Part shown: positions 22,195-29,657 of the stretch, in pieces
How positions within the stretch are numbered: the stretch's first letter is position 1
Layout of the letters: the number at the start of each line of letters is the position of its first letter
Origin: Brachyspira sp. CAG:484
GTDB taxonomy: Bacteria > Cyanobacteriota > Vampirovibrionia > Gastranaerophilales > Gastranaerophilaceae
Length of the DNA: 29,797 bases
Assembly: GCA_000431315.1 (NCBI GenBank)
Contig: HF989728.1
Span: 5,495 to 35,291 of the forward strand
Direction: 5' to 3'
The notes under the pieces: model-generated
The model's database searches: none
What the model was told of the DNA's origin: nothing
Seen by the model: the letters and a program-made list of their open reading frames with translations, nothing else
Program-made: the position numbers and the translations under genes

Positions 22195-24486
22195 ATGCTG
22201 GAATTTCTGTTTGGAAAAAAGAAAAAAGAAGAGAAAAAAGACGCAGTATTAAACGAAATTTATTCTAAATTAAAGAAAAAATACAGTTTTGATAATATTT
22301 CGGTAAAAAGAAAAACCGAATTAAAAAATCTGATTAACAAATACGGCTACCTGCCTTATCCATACATTAAGGCTTTGGAAGAACTTACTCCGGAAGAAAT
22401 CCTATTCGGACTTGAAATAAAATGGAAAAAGAACAAAATTTTTAAAGACGGCAGGTTTGAATTTTCAAATAATGAAATAAGCCCTCTTGCACGAAATAAC
22501 GTTCAAAATGCAGACTGGATAAAACGGGAAGGGCATAATATAAAGCTTATAAATCTCGCAGGGCTCGGAGATGGTAATAAAACAAAAGAACCGGGCAGGT
22601 TTATGGACTGGCTAAGGCAGCTTCTTATACTTCCTACCGGTGATTTAAACAATAATATATTTAACACAACAATATATTTAATACCATTTCATCCCAGAGA
22701 ATTTGGATGTGCCTATCTGCCAAAAAGTTCAGAGGTAAGCCATGCCCTTCTTGATAAAGAACTTGAAGAGCTTACCGGAATGGATGCAAAAGCGCAGGTT
22801 AAAATATTTATAGAACTTGCCCAGCTTGCAGGGCATCCTGTAATTTACGATATACTTCCGCAGACAGGAAGGTTTTCAAAAGCAGTACTCGCAAATCCGC
22901 AAATAGCAAGATGGTATGATATTACAGAATTACAAAATCAGCTTGCTGCAAAAGTTGAAGTTACTGCCGAAAAACTTCAAAAAGATTATGATACAGAAGA
23001 TATAGATGTCGTAAAAAGTATCTATAAGCAGGCCCAGGAAGGGTCTGCCGGAACATTGAGCGAGCAGTATCAGGCTATTTTTGACCTGTTTGACAAAGAG
23101 ATGGATAACCTTAAAAAAGAACTCTGCAATACTATGCTCACAAAAGCAAGCCAGCTTAAAATCCAGAAAAGAGTAAGAGATATTGTAGCAAAAGTTAACG
23201 GCACAAAGCCTAACAGCAAGCTTGAAGAAAACGACATTGTAAAACAGATAGACATAATACAGGAACTGATAAAAGAAGGTCTATGGCCGGCACCGGGAGG
23301 AGCATGGTGCTCTGCAGGCATACCTGTTTATGACAAGATGAGCGAATGCGGCGGTTATCCGGTATTTAAGCATTACGATTACAAAGGAGAAGATGTAACC
23401 AATTTTGCAAATCTTGATTGCCAGACACCATACTATTTTGTATATCTGGAAGATGGTACTTACAACAAACCTGTAATAGACTACTTTGTAGACTTTATGC
23501 TAAAACTCCAGGAAGAGTATAACTTTGACGGATACAGGGTAGATCATATAGACCATATTGTAGATGCGGTTTCTGAAAAAGACGGGGTACCTATAAGTTA
23601 CAGAGCGCCAAGAACTGTACTTAACCAGCTTAATACAGCATTAAAGAAAAAAATCCCTTATTTCGGCACTCTGGCAGAATACATGCTGTGGGATAATTAT
23701 CTAAAAGAATACCATCATGACATGAACTTTGACCTGCTGTGGGGTAATGACATTATTTCACAACAGGATAAAACTCCTGAAAGAATAACTGAAGATAACC
23801 AGAACCTTACAAATTACAATGTTAATTATAAGGACGGCAAGCGCCTGTCTATATTAAAAACATATAATAATCAGGACGGCGAATTTCGCTGCATAAACCA
23901 GTATCCAGGTCAGCTAAGCGAGAACGGTGCACTGTTTAAATGGGCTAAATACAAACTCCTGCCCGGAGGAAAATATGCGCAAAGACCGGTTTTATACGTT
24001 GACGGTGATGAAAGCTTTACCAAAAACGGAATAGAAAGCGTTATCGGAGAAGAAATGTCCATGCCTCGAGAAAAACATTATGAATTTTATGCAAAATTTG
24101 ATGCTCTTGACAGGTTTGTCAAATCACAACCGATAATTACCGACGGAGAAGCGCAAATTCTAATTCAGGAAGAAGATGGTTTTGCAGCATGGCTTATTTC
24201 AAAAGAACCCTTAAAAAAAGCTTTTCTTATTGTATCAAACTATAATTATCCGACAGAATTTGTTACCATACACAATGAAGACGGTTCATGCTATTCAGAG
24301 GTTAAAAAAGGTAATCCTGTTAATAATAAGATTATTAAATTGCCGGGTGATTTTAGAGCCATATCAGAATATATTTTTACTGACAGCAAATACAGTCCGA
24401 AACACTTCACTGATCAGCTTACAGAACTGACATTTGAAGAATTAAAACCTGCTGAATTCAGAATTTTTGTTCTGCAAAAAATATAA
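22195..24486 (+). CDS. Alpha-amylase-superfamily (GH13-like) glycoside hydrolase/transferase
   Basis: The 763-residue protein has a very basic N-terminus (FGKKKKEEKKD) and no signal peptide, so it is probably cytoplasmic. The GH13 core is recognisable. TIYLIPFHP is in the barrel N-terminus. DGYRVDHID at 445-453 is conserved region II, with D450 as likely nucleophile and R448 before it. GTLAEYML with E495 is the likely acid/base, and MNFDLLWGND follows. A long helical insertion lies at about 235-380. The last 100 residues look like a beta-sandwich C-domain. The specific reaction (alpha-glucan hydrolysis or transfer) cannot be told; an intracellular glycogen/maltodextrin role is likely. GGGAG precedes the ATG. 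Confidence 0.78.
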   Translation: MLEFLFGKKKKEEKKDAVLNEIYSKLKKKYSFDNISVKRKTELKNLINKYGYLPYPYIKALEELTPEEILFGLEIKWKKNKIFKDGRFEFSNNEISPLARNNVQNADWIKREGHNIKLINLAGLGDGNKTKEPGRFMDWLRQLLILPTGDLNNNIFNTTIYLIPFHPREFGCAYLPKSSEVSHALLDKELEELTGMDAKAQVKIFIELAQLAGHPVIYDILPQTGRFSKAVLANPQIARWYDITELQNQLAAKVEVTAEKLQKDYDTEDIDVVKSIYKQAQEGSAGTLSEQYQAIFDLFDKEMDNLKKELCNTMLTKASQLKIQKRVRDIVAKVNGTKPNSKLEENDIVKQIDIIQELIKEGLWPAPGGAWCSAGIPVYDKMSECGGYPVFKHYDYKGEDVTNFANLDCQTPYYFVYLEDGTYNKPVIDYFVDFMLKLQEEYNFDGYRVDHIDHIVDAVSEKDGVPISYRAPRTVLNQLNTALKKKIPYFGTLAEYMLWDNYLKEYHHDMNFDLLWGNDIISQQDKTPERITEDNQNLTNYNVNYKDGKRLSILKTYNNQDGEFRCINQYPGQLSENGALFKWAKYKLLPGGKYAQRPVLYVDGDESFTKNGIESVIGEEMSMPREKHYEFYAKFDALDRFVKSQPIITDGEAQILIQEEDGFAAWLISKEPLKKAFLIVSNYNYPTEFVTIHNEDGSCYSEVKKGNPVNNKIIKLPGDFRAISEYIFTDSKYSPKHFTDQLTELTFEELKPAEFRIFVLQKI

Positions 24487-24499
24487 ATCATACATATAC

Positions 24500-24528
24500 T
24501 TGACACAATTTAAGAATATTGATATTAT
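24500..24528 (+). promoter_or_regulatory. Strong sigma-70-type promoter of the mini-pilin / prepilin-like gene 4 unit
   Basis: TTGACA (24500-24505), a 17-base spacer and TATTAT (24523-24528), followed about 70 bases later by AGAAAGG and the ATG at 24598. Confidence 0.7.
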
Positions 24529-24594
24529 AATCCGTAGAGAGTAACAAAAAGATATTAGAAGATCATAGCTTCATTTAAAAAGAAAGGTGAAAAG

Positions 24595-24713
24595 ATTATG
24601 ACAAAAAGATTCGGTTTTACTTTGGCAGAAGTATTAATCACATTAGGTATCATCGGTGTTGTAGCTGCCATGACAATGCCAACATTGATGAACTCAACAA
24701 ACGGTGCACAGTA
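24595..24713 (+). repeat. 119-bp exact direct repeat, copy A (start of prepilin gene 5)
   Basis: Bases 24595-24713 are identical to 29539-29657, running from three bases before the ATG through codon 38 of the pilin. Flanking sequence diverges at once on both sides, apart from a shared AGAAAGG ribosome site. Identity was checked base by base. Confidence 0.95.
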
Positions 24714-24714
24714 G
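24598..24714 (+). CDS. 38-residue truncated prepilin (mini-pilin)
   Basis: The ORF reads MTKRFGFTLAEVLITLGIIG and continues to TLMNSTNGAQ, then TAG. It retains the whole class III signal, the Gly/Phe cleavage site and the hydrophobic helix, but none of the globular pilin domain. It is an exact copy of the start of prepilin gene 5 fused onto the 5' end of prepilin-like gene 4. It has its own promoter and AGAAAGG ribosome site, so it should be translated. It could be a dead remnant of recombination, a leader for translational coupling of gene 4 (GTG at 24704 overlaps its end), or a short membrane peptide. Not a separate known family. Confidence 0.6.
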   Translation: MTKRFGFTLAEVLITLGIIGVVAAMTMPTLMNSTNGAQ

Positions 24715-25441
24715 CTCCTTAAAACCCTTTTACGGCTTTACTTTGGCCGAAGTCTTAATCACATTAGGTATCATCGGAATTGTAGCTGCCATGACGCTGC
24801 CTGCGCTTGTTAACAAGTATCAGGAAAAAGTCATCGTGAATAAGTTAAAACGTACATATTCAGAAATTGTTAATGCTATGGATATGCGTAGAGCAGAGCT
24901 TGGCGGTTCTAATTATGAAGCCCTTTTTGAAAAAGATATGACTGCAGCAGAACAATTTGACGGCTTTATTAAAAAATTGCACGTTATAGAAAGGTGCTCT
25001 GCTTCAAATACCAAAGGCTGCGGCGGCAATTATAAGATTAAGCCAAAGACGCGCTCTAATGACGGTTATGGAAATGTTAAATACTCTAAGGTAGCGGGTG
25101 AGCGTGCCGTTTTAAGCGATGGTACTCTGGTATGGTTTGGTAAAAGAAATTCAGAGGGCGGTTGTATAACTACTTATACAAAAACAGAAGTTGACTCTAA
25201 TGGGAATTATGTACTTGAGGATGGAAAACCTGTTACAAGCACTTATCAGGCAGAGCATTGTGCTGAAATCTTTTTTGATGTCGATGGTGTGAAAGGTCAT
25301 AATCAATACGGCTACGATTGTTATAGTTTTGGCGTCAAGAAAAATTTTGCTGACCAACATTCCGGTTACGGAGCAATGTTTGATACAATGAGGACAGGAA
25401 AACTGAATTACGAAAACTACTCCATTGGAGGAAAATTCTAA
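24704..25441 (+). CDS. Prepilin-like protein 4, preceded by and out of frame (+1) with the mini-pilin
   Basis: Type IV pilin-like protein, 245 residues from a GTG at 24704 that lies inside the copied repeat. Residues 11-30 give the prepilin motif GFTLAEVLITLGIIG and hydrophobic helix, followed by VNKLKRTYSEIVNAMDMRRA and a globular domain with Cys pairs (CSASNTKGCGG, GCITTYTK, CAEIF, CYSF). Its ending (YSIGGKF) differs from genes 2 and 3. The first non-repeat bases, TAGCTCCTTA, match the post-tract motif of genes 2 and 3, suggesting its original leader was replaced by the gene 5 fragment. The start is uncertain: no ribosome site precedes the GTG, so expression would need coupling or frameshifting. 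Confidence 0.78.
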   Translation: MHSSSLKPFYGFTLAEVLITLGIIGIVAAMTLPALVNKYQEKVIVNKLKRTYSEIVNAMDMRRAELGGSNYEALFEKDMTAAEQFDGFIKKLHVIERCSASNTKGCGGNYKIKPKTRSNDGYGNVKYSKVAGERAVLSDGTLVWFGKRNSEGGCITTYTKTEVDSNGNYVLEDGKPVTSTYQAEHCAEIFFDVDGVKGHNQYGYDCYSFGVKKNFADQHSGYGAMFDTMRTGKLNYENYSIGGKF

Positions 25442-25442
25442 T

Positions 25443-25473
25443 AAAAAAGCCGGAAATTTATTCCGGCTTTTTT
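25443..25473. terminator. Bidirectional intrinsic terminator
   Basis: AAAAAAGCCGGAA (25443-25455) and TTCCGGCTTTTTT (25461-25473) form a 13-bp stem with a 5-base loop and a U run on either strand. It lies between convergent genes ending at 25441 and 25477. Confidence 0.92.
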
Positions 25474-25476
25474 ATC

Positions 25477-25746
25477 CTATTCAGCTTTTGCTTCTTTTTG
25501 CTGACTGATAAGGTTTTGAAGTTTTTCTTTTATTTCATCACCTTTTTTTTGCATATCAGATACAACATCATCAGCTTTTGATTGAATTTCTTTAACTGTT
25601 TCATCTGCGCGTCTTACAGCATCTTTTGTAGTTTCTGCAATAAGGGCGCGGGTTTCTTCACCTGATTTTGGGGCAAGCAAAATTCCGGCGATAGCTCCGA
25701 TTGCACCGCCTACTATAAAACCTGCTAAAAATTTAGTTGCTGACAT
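25477..25746 (-). CDS. YtxH-domain small membrane protein (second copy)
   Basis: The 89-residue protein has an N-terminal Gly/Ala-rich hydrophobic helix (FLAGFIVGGAIGAIAGILLAP) directly followed by the KSGEETR motif typical of YtxH proteins. The rest is a long amphipathic, charged helix (TVKEIQSKADDVVSDMQKKG). YtxH members are stress- or envelope-associated, with no known enzymatic role. AAGGAG lies well before the ATG at 25746. It is the last of four small same-strand membrane genes and ends in a shared terminator. Confidence 0.85.
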   Translation of the reverse strand: MSATKFLAGFIVGGAIGAIAGILLAPKSGEETRALIAETTKDAVRRADETVKEIQSKADDVVSDMQKKGDEIKEKLQNLISQQKEAKAE

Positions 25747-25815
25747 AATTATTTCACTCCTTTTCTTTTGATTTATTTTATCAGGCTATTTTTGAAAAAT
25801 AATTACCAAAAATAG

Positions 25816-26175
25816 CTATTTTTTTACGAACATTTTGAACACTGTACTAAACCCCTTGATAATACCTCCTATGATAGATTCTGATATTACCTTGGTTTTG
25901 CCTAGTGTTTTTTCAACTGCACTTTTGAAACTGTCAACACCCTGGTCTGTACTTTTTACTATTGCATTTATTGAATGCAGCGTATCATTTAATTCCTTCA
26001 ATGTAGGTTTGAGTTCCGTATTCAAAAGTATAGCTGTTTCGTTTACATTTTTGGCTAAAGCCGATAAGTCTATTAACAGTTTAACTAAAAATCCTGCAAC
26101 AACGATTAAAACAATACCTGTTGCCCAGGCAAGAAATGTTAAGCCGTTATTTAATGCTGCTTGTGATAAGTCCAT
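25816..26175 (-). CDS. DUF948-like small membrane protein
   Basis: The 119-residue protein has an N-terminal hydrophobic helix (about 12-34: FLAWATGIVLIVVAGFLVKLL). A coiled-coil-like region follows (LSALAKNVNETAILLNTELK, LNDTLHSINAIVKSTDQGVD), then a hydrophobic/basic end (GIIKGFSTVFKMFVKK). This matches DUF948 proteins, which usually sit beside YtxH genes, as here. Function in the family is unknown; a structural or envelope-stress role is likely. AAGGAAAAA precedes the ATG at 26175. Confidence 0.8.
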   Translation of the reverse strand: MDLSQAALNNGLTFLAWATGIVLIVVAGFLVKLLIDLSALAKNVNETAILLNTELKPTLKELNDTLHSINAIVKSTDQGVDSFKSAVEKTLGKTKVISESIIGGIIKGFSTVFKMFVKK

Positions 26176-26214
26176 TTATTTTTTCCTTTTTATCTCTTTT
26201 ACGGTATCTATAAA

Positions 26215-26526
26215 CTAATAATCAAAACTATCATCAGCGGCTTCAAGCTCTTTAGCTTTTAACAGTTTCTTTGATTTTATCATATTATTGAATTTTCTGA
26301 ATTGCCTTTCCAGCTTATATCTCATCAGGTCAACATTTTCAAGCGCCTGTTTTTTAGCTTCTGCAATCGCAGGAGAATTTTTTTCGTAGAGTTCGCACGC
26401 AGCTTCTTTAAGCTCACGTCTTGACTCTTCTCCCGGTTTTGGTGCAAAAAGCACTCCGGCAATAATACCGCCTACAACACCTGCAAGCAGTCCCATACCA
26501 AATGCAAATGATTTATTGTTACTCAT
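26215..26526 (-). CDS. YtxH-domain small membrane protein (first copy)
   Basis: The 103-residue protein starts MSNNKSFAFGMGLLAGVVGG, followed by IIAGVLFAPKPGEESR, the YtxH hydrophobic helix and PGEE motif. An amphipathic helix then ends in an acidic tail (EAADDSFDY). I placed the start at the ATG at 26526, with GAGG 6 bases upstream, rather than at a TTG two codons earlier. It is a paralogue of the gene at 25477-25746 on the other side of the DUF948 gene, giving a YtxH-DUF948-YtxH arrangement. Confidence 0.85.
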   Translation of the reverse strand: MSNNKSFAFGMGLLAGVVGGIIAGVLFAPKPGEESRRELKEAACELYEKNSPAIAEAKKQALENVDLMRYKLERQFRKFNNMIKSKKLLKAKELEAADDSFDY

Positions 26527-26589
26527 AATCAACCTCGTCTTTCACTGTTGTATTAGATTATATCATATTTTTTCAAAATTACAAGCAAA

Positions 26590-26949
26590 TTAGGCTGGAA
26601 GCCCGTCCCAGTAGTCTTTTGCTAAAACTGCATACTGGCAGAATGTAGCAAGTTTTTCATATTTGTTTTTCATTATCAGCAGAATTAAATATATCAGGAT
26701 TGTTTTTGTAACTCTGCGCATAACCTCTTGATGTTTTCTTTTTACGAAACTTATAAGAGAATTTACACTTGTTTGAAGGCAGGAAACACATTCCCTGGTC
26801 TGAGCCAGTGCGCATTTTATATCAGGTTTCAGCGCTGAAACTTTACTGTTTAACGAGCAGATCATTCTGTCGGCTTTCAATATACCGCTTATAAGGGTGC
26901 CTGCAATGATTAGCTCAGCTATAAAAATTATTGCAATAAATAAATACAT
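26590..26949 (-). CDS. Small membrane protein of unknown function
   Basis: The 119-residue product has an N-terminal hydrophobic helix (YLFIAIIFIAELIIAGTLIS), a middle with heptad-like spacing and three Cys (MICSLNSKV, CALAQTRECVSCLQ), and a second hydrophobic stretch (TKTILIYLILLIMKNKY, about 81-97). It ends in YAVLAKDYWDGLPA. It is the first gene of the four-gene YtxH/DUF948 set and may be a diverged DUF948 relative. The ribosome site is weak. It is divergent from murT. Confidence 0.65.
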   Translation of the reverse strand: MYLFIAIIFIAELIIAGTLISGILKADRMICSLNSKVSALKPDIKCALAQTRECVSCLQTSVNSLISFVKRKHQEVMRRVTKTILIYLILLIMKNKYEKLATFCQYAVLAKDYWDGLPA

Positions 26950-27030
26950 TTTTATTTTCTTAACTTTTGTATTATCATTTGAAGTATAAAATAACTTGAA
27001 GAGAATTGGAATACGTCCAAAGGACTATTT

Positions 27031-28371
27031 ATGATTAGACAGACACGCTTTTATTTATCATTACTAATTGCCGGTGCGGCATACTGGGGAGTAAAGACTT
27101 TTTACAAATCGTCCGGAACTTCTTTTGCAGGCAAGATGGTTTTGAAATTTTATCCGGAATTTCTCAGTCATTGCAGGAAATATATTAAAAATAATGTGGT
27201 TACTGTGTCAGGAACTAACGGCAAGACAACGACTTCCGGCATAATTTCGCATATTTTTGAAACTTCAGGCAGCCGGGTTATCCATAATGTTAAGGGGGCT
27301 AATATGCTGACCGGCGTTGCAAATGTTTTTGCGCTTAATCTTGCCCCTTTTAAAAGATTTGATTATGCTGTTATAGAATCCGACGAGGCTTATCTTAATA
27401 AATTATATGATTATCTCCCGTCCGATTATCTTGTAGTGACAAATCTTTTCAGGGATCAGCTTGACAGGTATGGAGAACTTGCCACAACTGCTGAATTTAT
27501 TAAAAAAGCCATTGATAAAAATCCGGACCTGAAACTGATTTTAAATGCAGATGATCCTATTGTTGCAACCTTTGACAGGACAAAGTCCGCTGTTTATTAT
27601 GGCTTTGAAAAAGTAGAGTATGACTGTACATATGAACATTCATCAAAAGCACCGTCAGAAGTCTTTAACTGTCTATGCGGCGAACCACTGGTATATTCTA
27701 AAAGATTTTTTGCGCAGCAGGGACATTATTATTGCGCTAAATGCGGTTACAAACGTCATACCTGCGACTATTCTGCTGATGTAAAAGTTTATAATGACTA
27801 TTCTGAGCTATGTGTAAGACATAATGGTAATACCTATGAGTTCACTGTAAAACTTGCCGGTCTGTATAATGCTTATAATGCGCTTGCTGCAATTGCTCTT
27901 GCGTTTGAAAACGGATATTCACATGAGAAAATTCAAAATGCTTTGAATACTTACAAATCTATTTTCGGGCGGACAGAAAAACGCATAATAAACGGTCATC
28001 CGGCAGTAATCCAGCTTATTAAAAATCCGACAGGTGCAAGTGAAGTTCTTAAAACCGTTGATTTAAATTCCAATATTGTTATTGCAATAAATGACAACTA
28101 TGCGGACGGACGTGATATTTCCTGGCTGTGGGACAGCGATTTCGAGCAGCTGCAAAATGCGAAAAAACAGGTTATTACATCCGGAATTAGGGCGAATGAC
28201 ATGGCTGCAAGACTGAAATATGCAGGAATTCCTCAGGAAAAAATTAAGGTCGTGCCTTCTATTAAAGAGGCAATTGAACTTGCCTGTGCTTCTGAAGATA
28301 AAAGCGAACATGTTACAATATTGCCGTCATATACAGCATTATTGAAGATTAATAAGGAAAATTTCAAATAG
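27031..28371 (+). CDS. murT: Lipid II isoglutaminyl synthase, MurT subunit (Mur-ligase type)
   Basis: The ATP-using partner of GatD amidates the D-glutamate of lipid II to D-isoglutamine in peptidoglycan synthesis. The 446 residues include an N-terminal hydrophobic stretch (7-21), P-loop GTNGKTTT at 61-68 and a Mur-ligase central domain. A zinc-ribbon insertion has C214, C216, C235 and C238. The C-terminal DUF1727 domain carries INDNYADGRDISWLWD (351-366), where the Asp of the ADGRD motif serves catalysis. The first Cys pair is spaced CxC, tighter than the usual CxxC. The glutaminase partner gatD, normally adjacent, is absent here; pdxJ follows after 15 bases. AAAGGA precedes the ATG. Confidence 0.93.
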   Translation: MIRQTRFYLSLLIAGAAYWGVKTFYKSSGTSFAGKMVLKFYPEFLSHCRKYIKNNVVTVSGTNGKTTTSGIISHIFETSGSRVIHNVKGANMLTGVANVFALNLAPFKRFDYAVIESDEAYLNKLYDYLPSDYLVVTNLFRDQLDRYGELATTAEFIKKAIDKNPDLKLILNADDPIVATFDRTKSAVYYGFEKVEYDCTYEHSSKAPSEVFNCLCGEPLVYSKRFFAQQGHYYCAKCGYKRHTCDYSADVKVYNDYSELCVRHNGNTYEFTVKLAGLYNAYNALAAIALAFENGYSHEKIQNALNTYKSIFGRTEKRIINGHPAVIQLIKNPTGASEVLKTVDLNSNIVIAINDNYADGRDISWLWDSDFEQLQNAKKQVITSGIRANDMAARLKYAGIPQEKIKVVPSIKEAIELACASEDKSEHVTILPSYTALLKINKENFK

Positions 28372-28386
28372 AAAAGAGGTAGAAAG

Positions 28387-29097
28387 ATGCTTTTAGGCGT
28401 AAATATAGATCACGTAGCAACATTAAGAAACGCGAGAGGCGGTGTGGAACCGGATCCTATTAAGGCGGCTGCTGTTTGTGAACATAATGGTGCAGCTTCA
28501 ATTACGACTCATCTCAGAGAGGACAGACGCCATATTAAGGATAGAGATGTATATACTTTAACAAAAACTTTGACTACAAAATTAAATCTTGAAATGGCTA
28601 TGGCTGATGATATTCAAAAAATCGCGCTTGAAATTAAGCCTTATTCTATATGCCTTGTTCCTGAAAAAAGACAGGAAATCACAACAGAAGGCGGACTTGA
28701 CGTTGCAGGACAGCTTGAAAAGGTTTCTGAATTTATAAAACCTCTTCTTGACGCAGGAATAATTGTCAGCCTTTTTATTGATCCAACAGAAGAGCAGGTA
28801 GAAGCTTCAAAGAAAACTGGAGCTCAGTTTATTGAAATGCACACAGGAGCATATGCTGAAGCTTTTGGCACAGATAATGAAGAACTTGAATTCCAAAAGT
28901 TGAAACAAGCTGCAGAATTAGCACAGCATATAGGCTTGCAGGTGAATGCCGGACATGGTCTAAACTATGAAAATGTTCACAGAATGCACGAAATAAACGG
29001 ACTTGTTGAGCTAAATATCGGTCATAGTATAATTTCACGTTCCATATTTACAGGGCTTCCGGAAGCTGTTAAAAAGATGGCTGAACTAATTAAATAA
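28387..29097 (+). CDS. pdxJ: Pyridoxine 5'-phosphate synthase
   Basis: TIM-barrel enzyme of the DXP-dependent vitamin B6 route. It condenses 3-amino-2-oxopropyl phosphate with 1-deoxyxylulose 5-phosphate to PNP. The 236 residues match the family. VNIDHVATLRNARGG (5-19) and ITTHLREDRRHI hold the catalytic H42; E69 in NLEMAMA and H190 in VNAGHGLNY are the other two catalytic residues, at the same spacing as in E. coli. AGAGG precedes the ATG. It is in line with murT upstream and the small Cys-rich gene downstream, probably one transcript. The partner pdxA is not in the window. Confidence 0.96.
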   Translation: MLLGVNIDHVATLRNARGGVEPDPIKAAAVCEHNGAASITTHLREDRRHIKDRDVYTLTKTLTTKLNLEMAMADDIQKIALEIKPYSICLVPEKRQEITTEGGLDVAGQLEKVSEFIKPLLDAGIIVSLFIDPTEEQVEASKKTGAQFIEMHTGAYAEAFGTDNEELEFQKLKQAAELAQHIGLQVNAGHGLNYENVHRMHEINGLVELNIGHSIISRSIFTGLPEAVKKMAELIK

Positions 29098-29107
29098 GGA
29101 TATTTTT

Positions 29108-29422
29108 ATGAAATCAGAAAAAGAAATTGTTGAAGAAATGCAGGCAGTTGTTGAACAAATGCGTATTGATGACATCGAAGACAACCCGGATATTATAGAT
29201 GAAAACTTTGAATGCGACTGCTGCGGGCAGCAAAAATGCCTTGCAGGATCCATTGAGTATGATGGCTACAGGCTCTGTAATGATTGTGTGCTTCTCGCGG
29301 AAACCGGTTTTGCGCTTAAGAAAATCTCTAATATCCAGGAACTGGTTGATGCTATGGAAGATAAGCGTTTGGAAGGGCTTTGCAGCTTTTTATCTGAAGA
29401 AGAAAAACGCAAATTTAATTAA
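29108..29422 (+). CDS. Small Cys-rich (zinc-ribbon-like) protein of unknown function
   Basis: The 104-residue, acidic protein has a helical N-terminus (KEIVEEMQAVVEQMRIDDIE), then ECDCCGQQKC at about 37-46 and LCNDCVL at about 57-63. These Cys pairs can form a zinc knuckle like those of treble-clef or ribbon proteins. A helical C-terminal part follows (IQELVDAMEDKRLEGLCSFL). No enzymatic motif is seen; protein or nucleic-acid binding is plausible. AAGGA lies before the ATG, 10 bases after pdxJ. A weak terminator follows. Confidence 0.7.
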   Translation: MKSEKEIVEEMQAVVEQMRIDDIEDNPDIIDENFECDCCGQQKCLAGSIEYDGYRLCNDCVLLAETGFALKKISNIQELVDAMEDKRLEGLCSFLSEEEKRKFN

Positions 29423-29425
29423 GAC

Positions 29426-29449
29426 TAATTCTAAAGAATTAATTTTTCT
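29426..29449 (+). terminator. AT-rich hairpin, probable terminator of the murT-pdxJ unit
   Basis: TAATTC (29426-29431) and GAATTA (29436-29441) form a 6-bp stem with a 4-base loop, followed by ATTTTTCTT. The stem is short and AT-rich, so strength is uncertain. Confidence 0.5.
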
Positions 29450-29538
29450 TTACAAATAGTTATAAAGGATTAGTTGTGGGGAATAATTAATAAATATAGA
29501 GATTATAACAAAGAGTATAAGAAAGAAAGGTTTATTTT

Positions 29539-29657
29539 ATTATGACAAAAAGATTCGGTTTTACTTTGGCAGAAGTATTAATCACATTAGGTATCATCGG
29601 TGTTGTAGCTGCCATGACAATGCCAACATTGATGAACTCAACAAACGGTGCACAGTA
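29539..29657 (+). repeat. 119-bp exact direct repeat, copy B (in its native gene)
   Basis: Identical to 24595-24713. Here the sequence continues in frame as an ordinary pilin after codon 38, so this is the likely donor copy. Confidence 0.95.

Noticed and set aside
22195..24486. 4-alpha-glucanotransferase of family GH77 (MalQ)
   Set aside because: The catalytic neighbourhood is DGYRVDHID and GTLAEYML, which fits the GH13 pattern better than the GH77 RIDHF and AEDLG motifs.
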